Below, piece after piece: positions 7,493 through 15,884 of a stretch of DNA of 32,019 bases (position 1 is the first letter of the stretch; every line of letters begins with the position of its first letter). The stretch spans positions 1 to 32,019 of the forward strand of contig JAQCIJ010000013.1 in the NCBI GenBank assembly GCA_027592135.1, given 5' to 3'. The DNA is from a bacterium. Its GTDB lineage: Bacteria > Patescibacteriota > Gracilibacteria > Peribacterales > Peribacteraceae. The position numbers were made by a program, and so were the translations under genes. The notes beneath the pieces were generated by a model. That model had not been told where the DNA came from. It searched no databases and worked only from the letters and a program-made list of their open reading frames with translations.

Positions 7493-7509
7493 GAGATACA
7501 GGATATCTC
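7493..7509. promoter_or_regulatory. 6-5-6 dyad before the FecR gene
   Basis: GAGATA (7493-7498) and TATCTC (7504-7509) form a perfect inverted repeat three bases upstream of the FecR-protein ATG. A minus-strand TATCCT nearby could be the -10. It may be an operator or a short leader hairpin. Confidence 0.3.
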
Positions 7510-7537
7510 TATTCCTAGCAATTGCGCAAGGCTTCTC

Positions 7538-8638
7538 TTACATGGTTACCCTTTTTACTTCTGACAGCGTTGTCGTTTGTCTCTCGACAAGAATCTCCCC
7601 CCATTCACTCATTGTTTTATATCCTTCTTCTTTTGCTTTAGCGAGAATAGTCTCTGCAGTTTCATTTTCGATAATAAGATCTCGAATTGCGGGTGTAGCA
7701 ATCAGCAACTCCGGAAGTGACGTTCGTCCGCTGTAGGTTTCGTTATTACTCGGATCACATTTTCCATCTTTACATTCAGGTTTTAATGTTCGTACCAATC
7801 GTTGTGCAAGGATAGCACGAAGTGCAGGTGCAAATGTGTAGGGGCTTACTCCCATGGCAAGAAGCCTTGGAATTGCTTCTACTGCAGAGTTTGTGTGCAG
7901 CGTAGACAGCACCAAGTGACCAGTTAGCGCTGCATCAATTGCAGTCTGTGCTGTTTCGTAGTCACGGATCTCACCAATCAAAATAACATCTGGGTCGTGT
8001 CGCAAAATGGAGCGAAGACCAGATGAGAAGGTATAATCGTGTTCTGAATCTATTTGGCTTTGTACAATTCCCTTCAGCTCGTATTCTACAGGGTCTTCCA
8101 GAGTAATGATGTTACGGTCTTTTCCAACAATGGTGCGCAGCAGTGCATAGAGAGTCGTTGTTTTCCCTGATCCTGTAGGACCAGTAATTAAAAAGATTCC
8201 ATTGGGTAGATGTACAATCTCACTGAGTTTTTTGTAGATCTCTTCATCAAATCCTAGTTGTTCCAGCGGAACAATTCCTCGATTTGGGTCCAAAAGACGC
8301 AGTGTAAACTTTTCTCCAAATCGTGAAGGAATTGATGCTACACGCACGTTCACTTGTCGATCTCCTTGAGGGAATGTGTACTGACCATCTTGAGGGATAT
8401 TGGTAACGTTGAGCTTTAGTTTACTGGCGAATTTGATTTGTCGAACAAAGTCTTCGTAAGTTTTATGGCTAAGACGAGAGATTTCTTCCAGTATTCCATG
8501 GAGTCGAATTTCGAGTCGAACATCTTCTTTCTCCGGTGCGAAGTGAATATCCGAAATACCCTCTGCAGAGCAGTATTCCTGCAGCTTTTTTTGTAGTCCA
8601 GGGCCGTCTAAATCGTTCCAAGAGATTCCTGTGTCCAT
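7538..8638 (-). CDS. type II/IV secretion or pilus assembly ATPase (PilB/GspE family)
   Basis: 366 aa, hexameric secretion ATPase. Motifs in order: N2 domain at 20-120 (ISDIHFAPE, FGEKFTLRLLD), Walker A GPTGSGKTT at 153-161, Asp box LEDPVE at 180-185, Walker B DPDVILIGEIRD at 215-226, and His box STLHTN at 245-250. PilB and GspE usually have about 550 residues with an N1 domain; this protein starts directly at N2. The zinc-binding four-Cys loop is reduced to one CKDGKC pair. It could drive type IV pilus extension; PilT is less likely given the LEDPVE and GEIRDYETAQ context. TATAAT is eight bases before the ATG. No other pilus gene is in the window. Confidence 0.9.
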   Translation of the reverse strand: MDTGISWNDLDGPGLQKKLQEYCSAEGISDIHFAPEKEDVRLEIRLHGILEEISRLSHKTYEDFVRQIKFASKLKLNVTNIPQDGQYTFPQGDRQVNVRVASIPSRFGEKFTLRLLDPNRGIVPLEQLGFDEEIYKKLSEIVHLPNGIFLITGPTGSGKTTTLYALLRTIVGKDRNIITLEDPVEYELKGIVQSQIDSEHDYTFSSGLRSILRHDPDVILIGEIRDYETAQTAIDAALTGHLVLSTLHTNSAVEAIPRLLAMGVSPYTFAPALRAILAQRLVRTLKPECKDGKCDPSNNETYSGRTSLPELLIATPAIRDLIIENETAETILAKAKEEGYKTMSEWGEILVERQTTTLSEVKRVTM

Positions 8639-8646
8639 ATCAATAT

Positions 8647-8652
8647 ATTATA
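8647..8652 (-). promoter_or_regulatory. consensus -10 element of the PilB-type ATPase gene
   Basis: A perfect TATAAT on the minus strand, 8 bases before the ATG at 8638, implies a leaderless or near-leaderless mRNA. No good -35 is seen. Confidence 0.55.
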
Positions 8653-8702
8653 GCATATTTACCTGAAATTTGCCATTGGTGTTATTTTGCTTTAAATGGA
8701 GG

Positions 8703-8708
8703 TATTAT
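8703..8708 (+). promoter_or_regulatory. -10 element of the PBP gene
   Basis: TATTAT lies exactly 8 bases before ATG 8717, the same hexamer and spacing as before gapB. This favours 8717 over the upstream in-frame ATG at 8696. Confidence 0.4.
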
Positions 8709-8716
8709 CTCCATCC

Positions 8717-11248
8717 ATGACTCCGCGATACCGAACTTTGTCAGAGACTCAACGTAAGCGTTCTGCCCATCAGCGTATGGTTTTTGTACACGCAGCTCTT
8801 CTTGTATTGCTACTGGTTGTGGTTGCGCGACTACTTGAATTGCAGGTTATCAAAGGAGGAGATTATAGAACGCTGGCAGAAAGTCAGCACTACGGAGGTG
8901 TAGTGTTGCCGGCGAAGCGTGGTGAAGTGCTCTCGCGAAATAGCAAGACCGGAGAGAAAAGTATCTTTGCCACCAACACAACATTGGATTTAGTGTATGT
9001 AGATCCTCTTGTAACTGATGATCCATTTTTTGTTGCTACACAGCTTTCCGAAATACTTGTCACAGAAGAGTTCCATAATCTCTGCATCAAAGGAGACAAG
9101 AATTGCCCTGCAGAACTTGCAGATTTTTATAGCGCTTCGTTTGATCCTATTTTTCAGATTCAAAAGCTTCAAACAGGTGCAGTGCTCGAGCCCCTTTCTG
9201 GTGGACTTCCAGTTGGAACGATAGATGAGCTTCCAGAGCTCGAGGAGGTTAAACGATTATTCCGCAGTGATATTGAAGACCGCATTAGTGAAAAGCGCGT
9301 AACGTTTGTTCCACTTGTGTATGGGGCTACAAAACTACAGATGGACGAAGTAGCAGAGCTTGGTATCCAAGGAGTGTATATGGTTCGTGATACAAAAATT
9401 ATTTTTGCTAATCCAGAAGAGATCTCTCAGTTAAAAATCCCTGGTTATGCACGAGATCTCTCTGATATTATTGACATTGATAGCGATTCAATCAAGCGTA
9501 TATTGCGCTCTCGGCCTCTTCGGTATATTCCTGTAATGCGAAAACTTCCACCAGATCTTGCTCTCAAAGTTCGAGAAAGCAAGTTGCAGTCATATCAAGA
9601 AACGAAAATACGTAAAAATGATTCTGTTAATAGAGAAGCTGCTCAACGTATCAACGACCCCATGCGTTCAGTTGCCCTTATCCCGGAGCACTGGCGCTAC
9701 TATCCTGATGGAAAAGTTGCTTCGCACGTTGTAGGTTTCTTGAACACTATTCAAGAGGCGCAGTATGGAATAGAGCGTACATATGATTTGGAATTACGTG
9801 GACAAGAGGGGTTGATTTCTACTCTGTCTGATCCATCTGGAGGACAGATTCTTACAGGTGAACAAACTATTGTTAATCCGAAAGATGGAGATACAATTAT
9901 TCTTACTCTCGATCGTTTTGTGCAAAAAAAAGTGGAGGAGATTATGGATAAAGCAGTGGTGGAATTTGAGGCTGATAGCGGTCAGGCAATAATTATGGAT
10001 CCCTTTACTGGTCGTATTATTGCGATGGTTAATGCACCATCATTTGATAGTAATAACTATGGAATTGTCTACGAAAAAGAACCATGGTTCTTAGATGAAG
10101 GTAAGCGTGCAGAGATTGTTGCGGAGGTCTACCATCCTGTTACTAATCAGTTTGTTGTTCGAGCATATATCAAAGATGTTCTTACTGAAGAAGGACGTCT
10201 TTCCCTCACAGAGAAAACACGAGATACGTTAGAGGATATAGAAGAGCTTTATGACCTAGAGGATATTGTTCGCTATTTTCTCTATGTTGGAGAAAATAAC
10301 AGACGAGAGATATTCCCTACGAGTCGTCCAGACTTCTGGTTAAAATATAAAAATAATATCGGCGTGAGTGCATATATCAATAGGTCTATTCAGGAAATTT
10401 ATGAGCCAGGGTCGGTATTTAAGCCTGTTACAATGGCGATAGCTATCGACCAAGGTGAAGTGACTCCAGAGGATACATACTTTGATGAGGGTGTTGTAGA
10501 AGTAGACGAATACAAGATTAAGAATGCTTTAGAGGCGAGATTTGGTGAAGTGACAATGATTAATTGTCTTGAATATTCTGTCAACACCTGTATGACTTCT
10601 GTATCGATGAAACTCGGTAAAAAACTCTTTCATCGTATGATTGAACGATTTGGATTTGGAAAAATTACAGGAATCGAGCTTGAAGATGAACTACCTGGAG
10701 AGATTCTCCCCTGGAAAAAGTGGAGTCAAGCGTTGCTAGCGACAGCGGCATATGGCCAAGGAATTTCTGCGACACCTTTGCAAGTAATTACTGCGTGGTC
10801 TGCGCTTGCTAATGGAGGAAAGTTGATGAGGCCTTCTATTATCGATGCTGTAGAACATAGTGATGGAACGGTTGATATCACAAAGCCGTACGTTGTTGAT
10901 CAGGTCATTACGAAAGAGACATCCGATACAATTACTGCAATGCTCACTTCTGTTGTTAATAATGGGTATGGTAAAAGCGCTGGTGTAGATGGATATCTTA
11001 TTGCTGGAAAAACAGGTACATCACAGATTGCAGGACCTGGTGGTAAATATGAATCTGGTACTGGTGCAAATACTACTTCTTTTGCAGGGTATGGTCCGAT
11101 CAGTCATCCGAAGTTTGTCATGCTCATTAAGTTCGATCGTCCAAAAGCTAAAGACATTGAATTTGGTTCCCAATCTGCGGCTCCGATTTTTGGGGACATT
11201 GCAAAGTTTCTGTTCGACTATTATGGGATTCCTCCTACTGAGGAGTAG
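8717..11248 (+). CDS. class B penicillin-binding protein (FtsI/PBP2-like transpeptidase)
   Basis: 843 aa from ATG 8717 (850 from the in-frame ATG 8696; residue numbers below use 8696). One membrane segment lies at about 30-47 (HAALLVLLLVVVARLLELQV). An expanded dimerisation domain follows. The transpeptidase domain has SVFK at 573-576 (catalytic Ser), SVN at 628-630 and KTGT at 772-775. It cross-links peptidoglycan stem peptides outside the membrane. Class B PBPs usually have 550-700 residues. The excess is in the pre-catalytic region (about 115-310) and in an acidic insert (about 462-560) between NAPSFDSNNYG and YEPGSVFK. FtsI and PBP2 cannot be separated with confidence. It overlaps the convergent sigma-like gene by 14 bases. 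Confidence 0.92.
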   Translation: MTPRYRTLSETQRKRSAHQRMVFVHAALLVLLLVVVARLLELQVIKGGDYRTLAESQHYGGVVLPAKRGEVLSRNSKTGEKSIFATNTTLDLVYVDPLVTDDPFFVATQLSEILVTEEFHNLCIKGDKNCPAELADFYSASFDPIFQIQKLQTGAVLEPLSGGLPVGTIDELPELEEVKRLFRSDIEDRISEKRVTFVPLVYGATKLQMDEVAELGIQGVYMVRDTKIIFANPEEISQLKIPGYARDLSDIIDIDSDSIKRILRSRPLRYIPVMRKLPPDLALKVRESKLQSYQETKIRKNDSVNREAAQRINDPMRSVALIPEHWRYYPDGKVASHVVGFLNTIQEAQYGIERTYDLELRGQEGLISTLSDPSGGQILTGEQTIVNPKDGDTIILTLDRFVQKKVEEIMDKAVVEFEADSGQAIIMDPFTGRIIAMVNAPSFDSNNYGIVYEKEPWFLDEGKRAEIVAEVYHPVTNQFVVRAYIKDVLTEEGRLSLTEKTRDTLEDIEELYDLEDIVRYFLYVGENNRREIFPTSRPDFWLKYKNNIGVSAYINRSIQEIYEPGSVFKPVTMAIAIDQGEVTPEDTYFDEGVVEVDEYKIKNALEARFGEVTMINCLEYSVNTCMTSVSMKLGKKLFHRMIERFGFGKITGIELEDELPGEILPWKKWSQALLATAAYGQGISATPLQVITAWSALANGGKLMRPSIIDAVEHSDGTVDITKPYVVDQVITKETSDTITAMLTSVVNNGYGKSAGVDGYLIAGKTGTSQIAGPGGKYESGTGANTTSFAGYGPISHPKFVMLIKFDRPKAKDIEFGSQSAAPIFGDIAKFLFDYYGIPPTEE

Positions 11249-13100
11249 GAGCTTGCTTTTGTTTTCGATTATATGATAGTTTTTTGTCGAGAAGGTGAAG
11301 TGCGTCCCTAAGCATTGTGTGTACCGTTTGTAGTGGGAGCCTAGTTTCTGCTTGAATTTCTTTGTATGTAGCCTTTTTCTCTCTTCCAATACCGAGGCGC
11401 ATACGCAGGAACACGCCGATTTTTTTTTGATTATTTTGTATGTCTTCAATGATACTTGCTATCTCTTTTACCTCATCTTCTTCTGTAATGGCTTCGATTG
11501 AAGCACTTGTCATATTAAGCTCTGCTATCCTTTGTATCGTTGGGCTTTCATACAGTGGTATTCCCATGGAGTCAGTCATGGTCTCCAGTATGTCTAGTAG
11601 TTCTATTTTTTGTTCGTACTGAACTCTTCTTATTTCTTTTCTATCTCCTCCTACCTCCTCTTGTGTAGTATTCTCAGGGTTCAGTGTCTTGAGCAACGTA
11701 CCCTGCCTAGCGACAGGAAGAGCTTCAAATGCTTCTCCTATTCGTCCTACGTTACTAGAATCTAGTATGCGCAGAACTGCTTTGCGTATATCGGAATCTT
11801 TTGTCGTGTTTAGTATTTCAAGCAGTGCAACGTATCCTTTTTGCGTTTGTGTTGTTTCATTATCTCGCAGTAGATAGTGTGTACAAAGCTTTGGTATAGC
11901 GAGCATCTCTACCATTTGTACATTTGCTTCTGTACAGCCGAGCCCCTCTGCCGTTTCACTCTGTGTTGCAATGCGGTAAAATGTAGGCAGTCCCAGTCGA
12001 GATGTTAGAACATCTCTATGTAGAGCATTTGGGTTTGCATGTATCGCTTCTATTATTTTTATTCGTACGCTAGACCCTAAGCTCTCTATAGTTTGTTGTT
12101 TGTCTCTCTTTCCTTTGTCCTTACTTTTTAGCATATTTATGACATGTTGAAGGTCATGTTCAGTGCTAATAATCCCTGAGGCAAGGAGTAGCCGAGACTT
12201 TGCCTGGGCACGCAACGTTGTTATTCCACTTTGGCTCATTCCATAGCGCTCCATCATCTCCATCACAGTATGGGTTTCTCTGTACTTGTTTATGCCGTGT
12301 GTTTCTCGAATCACATTTGCAGACCTTGGCTCATCTCTTTCAATTTTATTCACCACTTCACTTATAGGTAGAACTCCATTATTTTCAATTACTGTATGTA
12401 TGGTACTTTTTGCTCCATGCTCTAATTGGCTTACTCTTTGCTTTGTTATACCAATTTTTGCAGCTGTTTCTTCTTGGGTATATGCTGTTCCATCCATAGC
12501 ACCAGATCTATAGAGCATTATACTTGCACATCTTTTATCGAGGAACGCGAGTAGTTTTCTGTAGCTGATTGTTTGCTCCTCGCTGTCGATTTTTTCTTCT
12601 GCTATTAGTGAAGGATCCCTACCCCCACTGAACATTTCAGCGATACCCTCACATGATTTTTCATGATCTGTTATCCTTTTCTTTCTTTTGATCTCGTTTA
12701 GTATTGCCCATCGAATATGGTTATAAGCATGTGTTGAAAATAATACTTCTCGATCTGGGTCGAAGCTGTCAAATGCTTTAGCAATGCCAAGGTAGCCAAT
12801 CTCTACAGCTTCATCTTCAGTGAATCTTGATCCTGTTTTTTTATTTATATAATGTATAAATTTTGTAACGCTGCGTATCAATTCTCCTGCAGCATCGGCA
12901 TCCCCGCATTTTGCTCTATTAAATAACGCCAGCTGTTTGTTCTTTGGAATACTTTCTGTACATTCCTCTTTTTCAGTACTTAGTTCCTCTGGCTCTGTCT
13001 CATCTGATGCGTTTTCAAGGTCATGAAATAGGATGAGTAGGTTATCACCATCATGGTGAATTTCTTCTCTTACTCCAATTGTTTCTAGTATTGTAGCCAT
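11235..13100 (-). CDS. large divergent sigma-70-like protein
   Basis: 621 aa from ATG 13100. The frame stays open to 13292, but that extension overlaps glmS and is a Cys/Arg-rich shadow. Residues about 72-141 are sigma region 2: ELIRSVTKFIHYI, then EDEAVEIGYLGIAKAFDSFD and FSTHAYNHIRWAILNEIKRKKR. Residues about 208-233 are a region-4-like helix-turn-helix (YTQEETAAKIGITKQRVSQLE). A second region-4-like helix-turn-helix lies at the C-terminus (ATYKEIQAETRLPLQTVHTML). About 340 residues of helical sequence between them match nothing I know. It is probably an alternative sigma factor or sigma-derived regulator. A promoter TTGATG-16-TAAAGT within the end of glmS lies seven bases before the ATG. 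Confidence 0.75.
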   Translation of the reverse strand: MATILETIGVREEIHHDGDNLLILFHDLENASDETEPEELSTEKEECTESIPKNKQLALFNRAKCGDADAAGELIRSVTKFIHYINKKTGSRFTEDEAVEIGYLGIAKAFDSFDPDREVLFSTHAYNHIRWAILNEIKRKKRITDHEKSCEGIAEMFSGGRDPSLIAEEKIDSEEQTISYRKLLAFLDKRCASIMLYRSGAMDGTAYTQEETAAKIGITKQRVSQLEHGAKSTIHTVIENNGVLPISEVVNKIERDEPRSANVIRETHGINKYRETHTVMEMMERYGMSQSGITTLRAQAKSRLLLASGIISTEHDLQHVINMLKSKDKGKRDKQQTIESLGSSVRIKIIEAIHANPNALHRDVLTSRLGLPTFYRIATQSETAEGLGCTEANVQMVEMLAIPKLCTHYLLRDNETTQTQKGYVALLEILNTTKDSDIRKAVLRILDSSNVGRIGEAFEALPVARQGTLLKTLNPENTTQEEVGGDRKEIRRVQYEQKIELLDILETMTDSMGIPLYESPTIQRIAELNMTSASIEAITEEDEVKEIASIIEDIQNNQKKIGVFLRMRLGIGREKKATYKEIQAETRLPLQTVHTMLRDALHLLDKKLSYNRKQKQAPTPQ

Positions 13101-13107
13101 TAGAAAA

Positions 13108-13135
13108 ACTTTACGCTTCTTTTTGGCTACATCAA
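13108..13135 (-). promoter_or_regulatory. promoter of the sigma-like gene
   Basis: TTGATG (13130-13135), 16-base spacer and TAAAGT (13108-13113), 7 bases before ATG 13100. It lies between the glmS stop and this gene, so the sigma-like gene may be transcribed apart from glmS. Confidence 0.45.
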
Positions 13136-13147
13136 GGGAAAATCTTA

Positions 13148-14920
13148 CTACTTCACCGTCACACTCTTTGCCAAGTTTCGTGGCATATCTGGGTCTTTCC
13201 CTCTTTTTACGGCGAGAAAGTACGCAAGTACCTGAATAGGGATGACATTGACAATCGCCTGGGCAGTACCGACATCTGGAACTCTGATCCACGTATCAAA
13301 AGCTTCGTTATTTTCTGGGGCAATGGCGATAGTTGTTGCTCCACGGCTTTTTAGTTCAATGGTGTTGCTGATGATATCCGGTGTTACTTCATCATTTCCG
13401 ATAAGGGCGATACAGGGAGTCCCCTCCTCTATAAGAGCGATAGGTCCGTGTTTAAGTTCTGACGCTGCAAATCCTTCTGCGTGAATGTAGCTGACTTCCT
13501 GGATCTTAATCGCACTCTCGAGGGCAATAGGATAGTTCCAGCTTTTTCCAATGATATACAGATCTTCGTGGTGTTGAATGTCTTCAGCGACTTCTTCGAG
13601 GAAATCGATATATCGTGGGTTTAGCATGTCGTTAATACTGGCGACGGTTTCAAGTAGCAGGGTTTTCCCCTTGTGAAGTTCGTCGTTCATAGCATAGGCA
13701 ATCATCATCAGTACTGCCATTTGCCCAGTCATTCCTTTTGTCGATGCGACTGCACGTTCTGGTCCTGCGTTTATCAGCAATGTGTAGTCTGCCTCTCTGT
13801 CTATGGTTGACCCTTCTGCGTTTACAATTGCGAGCACTTTTGCCCCTTTGGATTTTGCTACTTTCATCGCTTCCAAAGTGTCTGCTGTTTCTCCACTCTG
13901 CGACACAACAATCATCAAGCTCTCCGGTTTTAGAAAGTGGTGATGTACTTTAAACTCTCCTCCGGATGTCACGTTGACGTGGTGTTTGGCGATAACAGAA
14001 AAGAAATACTCAGCGGCCATACATGCTTTATGAGCAGTTCCTGAACCTACAAGGAATGTTCCTTGTGCATTCTTTATGGCATCTGCAATAACTTTGATCT
14101 GTGCATCGTCTTGGTTTACGGCTCTTGCGATAGATTCTTTCTGTTCCATAATCTCCTTAAGCATAAAGTGCGCATATTCTCCTTTTTGTGCCTCTTCGAC
14201 AGACCATGTAATTTCGATCTCTCTTTTTGGATGCTCTTCTCCTGTTATGAGGTCGGTAAACAGAATCGATTTACCATCGGTAACAAGCATCTCTCCATCA
14301 TCAAGGTACTGCACAGTCTTCGTGTGCTCCATGAATGCTGGAATATCAGAAGCGATAAAGTAACCGTCTTCCCCTACTCCAACAATCAAAGGAGAACCTG
14401 TTCGGGTCGCAACCAGAGTATTGCTCTCTGTGTGGAATGCGAGAATTCCGTATCGACCATCAAATCGTGCACAGGCATTGCGTATTGCTGACGCGAAATC
14501 GTCTGTATTTTTCATTTCTTCCTCAATCATATACGGGATGACTTCCGTATCAGTCTCACTCTTAAATGCATGCCCCTGAGCAATGAGCTCATCGCGCAAT
14601 ACTTGGAAGTTTTCAATGATTCCGTTGTGGACAACGGCAATCGTACCACCGGCATTCATATGCGGATGTGCGTTTGCAGCTGTTACTCCACCATGCGTAG
14701 CCCAACGCGTATGGGCAATAGCTAAGCCAGAGTCGTGTGCAAATTCTGATTCATTTACTCCACTAATCTTCCCTATATCTTTTTCTACTAAAGCAGTGTT
14801 TCCTACTTTGCAGGCGACACCCCAACTATCGTATCCTCTGTACTCTAAATTCTTCAGCCCCTTTACCACAAGTTGACCTGCGTCCTTCCGGGAGCCGACA
14901 TATCCAAATATTCCGCACAT
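13148..14920 (-). CDS. glmS: glutamine--fructose-6-phosphate aminotransferase
   Basis: 590 aa. It makes glucosamine-6-phosphate from fructose-6-phosphate and glutamine (EC 2.6.1.16), the first step to UDP-GlcNAc and peptidoglycan. The N-terminal Ntn amidotransferase domain begins MCGIFGYVG with Cys2 as nucleophile and has HTRWATHG and HNGIIEN. Two SIS sugar-isomerase domains follow (VGSGTAHKACMAAEYF with SQSGETADT; then IGKSWNYPIALE and SELKHGPIALI). The C-terminus NLAKSVTVK is the family ending. Length is normal. A promoter TTGACA-16-TACAAT lies upstream. There is no sign of the glmS ribozyme in the short leader. mraY and the PBP in this window use the same wall pathway. Confidence 0.97.
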   Translation of the reverse strand: MCGIFGYVGSRKDAGQLVVKGLKNLEYRGYDSWGVACKVGNTALVEKDIGKISGVNESEFAHDSGLAIAHTRWATHGGVTAANAHPHMNAGGTIAVVHNGIIENFQVLRDELIAQGHAFKSETDTEVIPYMIEEEMKNTDDFASAIRNACARFDGRYGILAFHTESNTLVATRTGSPLIVGVGEDGYFIASDIPAFMEHTKTVQYLDDGEMLVTDGKSILFTDLITGEEHPKREIEITWSVEEAQKGEYAHFMLKEIMEQKESIARAVNQDDAQIKVIADAIKNAQGTFLVGSGTAHKACMAAEYFFSVIAKHHVNVTSGGEFKVHHHFLKPESLMIVVSQSGETADTLEAMKVAKSKGAKVLAIVNAEGSTIDREADYTLLINAGPERAVASTKGMTGQMAVLMMIAYAMNDELHKGKTLLLETVASINDMLNPRYIDFLEEVAEDIQHHEDLYIIGKSWNYPIALESAIKIQEVSYIHAEGFAASELKHGPIALIEEGTPCIALIGNDEVTPDIISNTIELKSRGATTIAIAPENNEAFDTWIRVPDVGTAQAIVNVIPIQVLAYFLAVKRGKDPDMPRNLAKSVTVK

Positions 14921-14939
14921 ATGGCTTGAGAATGCGGAT

Positions 14940-14967
14940 ATTGTATGGATTTTGCAGTGTTTGTCAA
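14940..14967 (-). promoter_or_regulatory. promoter of glmS
   Basis: TTGACA (14962-14967), 16-base spacer and TACAAT (14940-14945) on the minus strand, 19 bases before the ATG. This is one of the best sigma-70-type promoters in the window and leaves a leader of only about 12 nt. Confidence 0.7.
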
Positions 14968-15011
14968 TGGCATTGAAGGATGGGTACGTTTGTAAGATTT
15001 CCAGTATTTAT

Positions 15012-15040
15012 TTGACGTAGAATACGTCATTCTCTAATCT
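15012..15040 (+). promoter_or_regulatory. rpsT-ruvX promoter with embedded palindrome
   Basis: TTGACG (15012-15017), 17-base spacer and TAATCT (15035-15040), 9 bases before the rpsT ATG; TCTAAT at 15033 is an alternative -10. TGACGTA-GAA-TACGTCA (15013-15029) is a perfect 7-3-7 palindrome overlapping the -35 and spacer, where a repressor would block polymerase. Confidence 0.55.
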
Positions 15041-15049
15041 GACTGCGTT

Positions 15050-15310
15050 ATGCCACTCATCAAATCAGCAATTAAGCGTGCAAGACAGAACACGGTCCGT
15101 CAGGATCGTCGTAAGCCTGTTAAAACGTATATGAAGACTATGATCAAAAAGATGTACGATGCAATAAAAGAAGGAAAGAAGGATGACGCTGTAAAAATGC
15201 TTTCAGAAACCTACAGGGCTATTGATATGGCTGCAAAGATCAATATCTTACACAAAAACACTGCCGCTCGTAGAAAGTCGAGTATGGCTAAATTGGTTGC
15301 GACGAAATAA
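15050..15310 (+). CDS. rpsT: 30S ribosomal protein S20
   Basis: 86 aa, normal length for bS20. It has the basic helical pattern of the family: PLIKSAIKRARQN at the start, RRKPVKTYMKTMIKK in the middle and INILHKNTAARRKSSMAKL at the C-terminus. It binds 16S rRNA early in assembly of the small subunit. The start has no Shine-Dalgarno and lies 9 bases from a -10 box. The stop TAA overlaps the ruvX ATG by one base (TAATG), so the two are translationally linked. A perfect palindrome in the promoter suggests transcriptional control in place of the usual translational feedback. Confidence 0.96.
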   Translation: MPLIKSAIKRARQNTVRQDRRKPVKTYMKTMIKKMYDAIKEGKKDDAVKMLSETYRAIDMAAKINILHKNTAARRKSSMAKLVATK

Positions 15311-15711
15311 TGTCGAGACGTCATAGTATTGTGAACTACCTTGGACTTGATATCGGCACTAGGCGCACAGGTGTTGCTTTTGCAAATAGTGAGGATGGTA
15401 TCCTCTTTTCTCTTCAGACTATTGCCCATACATCCGTTGAGGAGTTACGTATGTCCGTTCTTCTCCTTATAGAAGAAAAGCAGATCGATGAGGTTGTTAT
15501 CGGCCTTCCACTCCTTCTTTCTGGGGAAGCAGGGTCTCAGGCAGAAATTGTACAAAACTTTAAGGAATTGCTTTTAGAGGAAGGAATTTCCTGTTCTTTG
15601 CTTGATGAACGCTATACTACTTCAAAATCACGAGAAATCGACAAAGATGCCGCATCAGCATGTGAAATCCTTACCGTATGGCTATCTAGAAATAGATATA
15701 ATGATTGTTGA
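15310..15711 (+). CDS. ruvX: Holliday junction resolvase-like / pre-16S rRNA nuclease YqgF
   Basis: 133 aa, typical for YqgF/RuvX. The RNase H-like fold motifs are visible: LGLDIGTRRTGVAFA with the first acidic residue, VVIGLPLLLSGE, and LDERYTTSKS with a catalytic acidic residue. A late DAASACEIL provides the last Asp. Homologues trim the 5' end of 16S rRNA and have been linked to Holliday junction cleavage. Being co-translated with the S20 gene fits the ribosome role. It ends with TGA, one of only two TGA stops seen in this window, with an in-frame TAG two codons later. Confidence 0.92.
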   Translation: MSRRHSIVNYLGLDIGTRRTGVAFANSEDGILFSLQTIAHTSVEELRMSVLLLIEEKQIDEVVIGLPLLLSGEAGSQAEIVQNFKELLLEEGISCSLLDERYTTSKSREIDKDAASACEILTVWLSRNRYNDC

Positions 15712-15735
15712 CATTTGTAGAAAATGCTTTAAAAT
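15708..15735 (+). promoter_or_regulatory. strong promoter of the sigma-4/HARE-HTH gene
   Basis: TTGACA (15708-15713), 16-base spacer and TAAAAT (15730-15735). The -35 overlaps the ruvX stop. Predicted transcription starts near 15742, leaving a leader of about 143 nt, very long for this window. Confidence 0.6.
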
Positions 15736-15757
15736 AAATCCCTTTACCTGCTCATTG

Positions 15758-15834
15758 GACATCTTTGTATACTAAATGTCAGTCGACAATAACAAGCTAT
15801 ATCCGTCTACCTAAGCTTGTGTGAAATCTTTCAC
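15758..15834 (+). promoter_or_regulatory. structured leader of the sigma-4/HARE-HTH gene
   Basis: Three perfect stems follow one another: GACAT/ATGTC (15758-15762 with 15776-15780), ACAAGCT/AGCTTGT (15792-15798 with 15814-15820) and GTGAAA-TC-TTTCAC (15821-15834). The last could also be a DNA operator. TATAAC at 15852 could be a second, nearer -10. Confidence 0.45.
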
Positions 15835-15884
15835 CCTTGTCAATAATATGGTATAACGAGGTTTGTTCTTCCCCTAAGCAACAA

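Noticed and set aside
13101-13292. Sigma-like gene starting at 13292 with a Cys/Arg-rich N-terminus
   Set aside because: That part is the glmS 3' end read in another frame; a promoter and ATG at 13100 give a better start.
14063-14491. 142-aa plus-strand ORF inside glmS
   Set aside because: Antisense shadow of a strongly conserved gene; Cys/Leu-rich composition typical of shadows.
14921-14970. glmS ribozyme/riboswitch
   Set aside because: The leader predicted from the promoter is only about 12 nt, too short for the ribozyme.
15709-15711. UGA recoded as glycine, as in Gracilibacteria/Absconditabacteria
   Set aside because: All conserved genes are full length with no in-frame TGA, their conserved glycines are GGN codons, and ruvX and purA end in TGA at sensible places.
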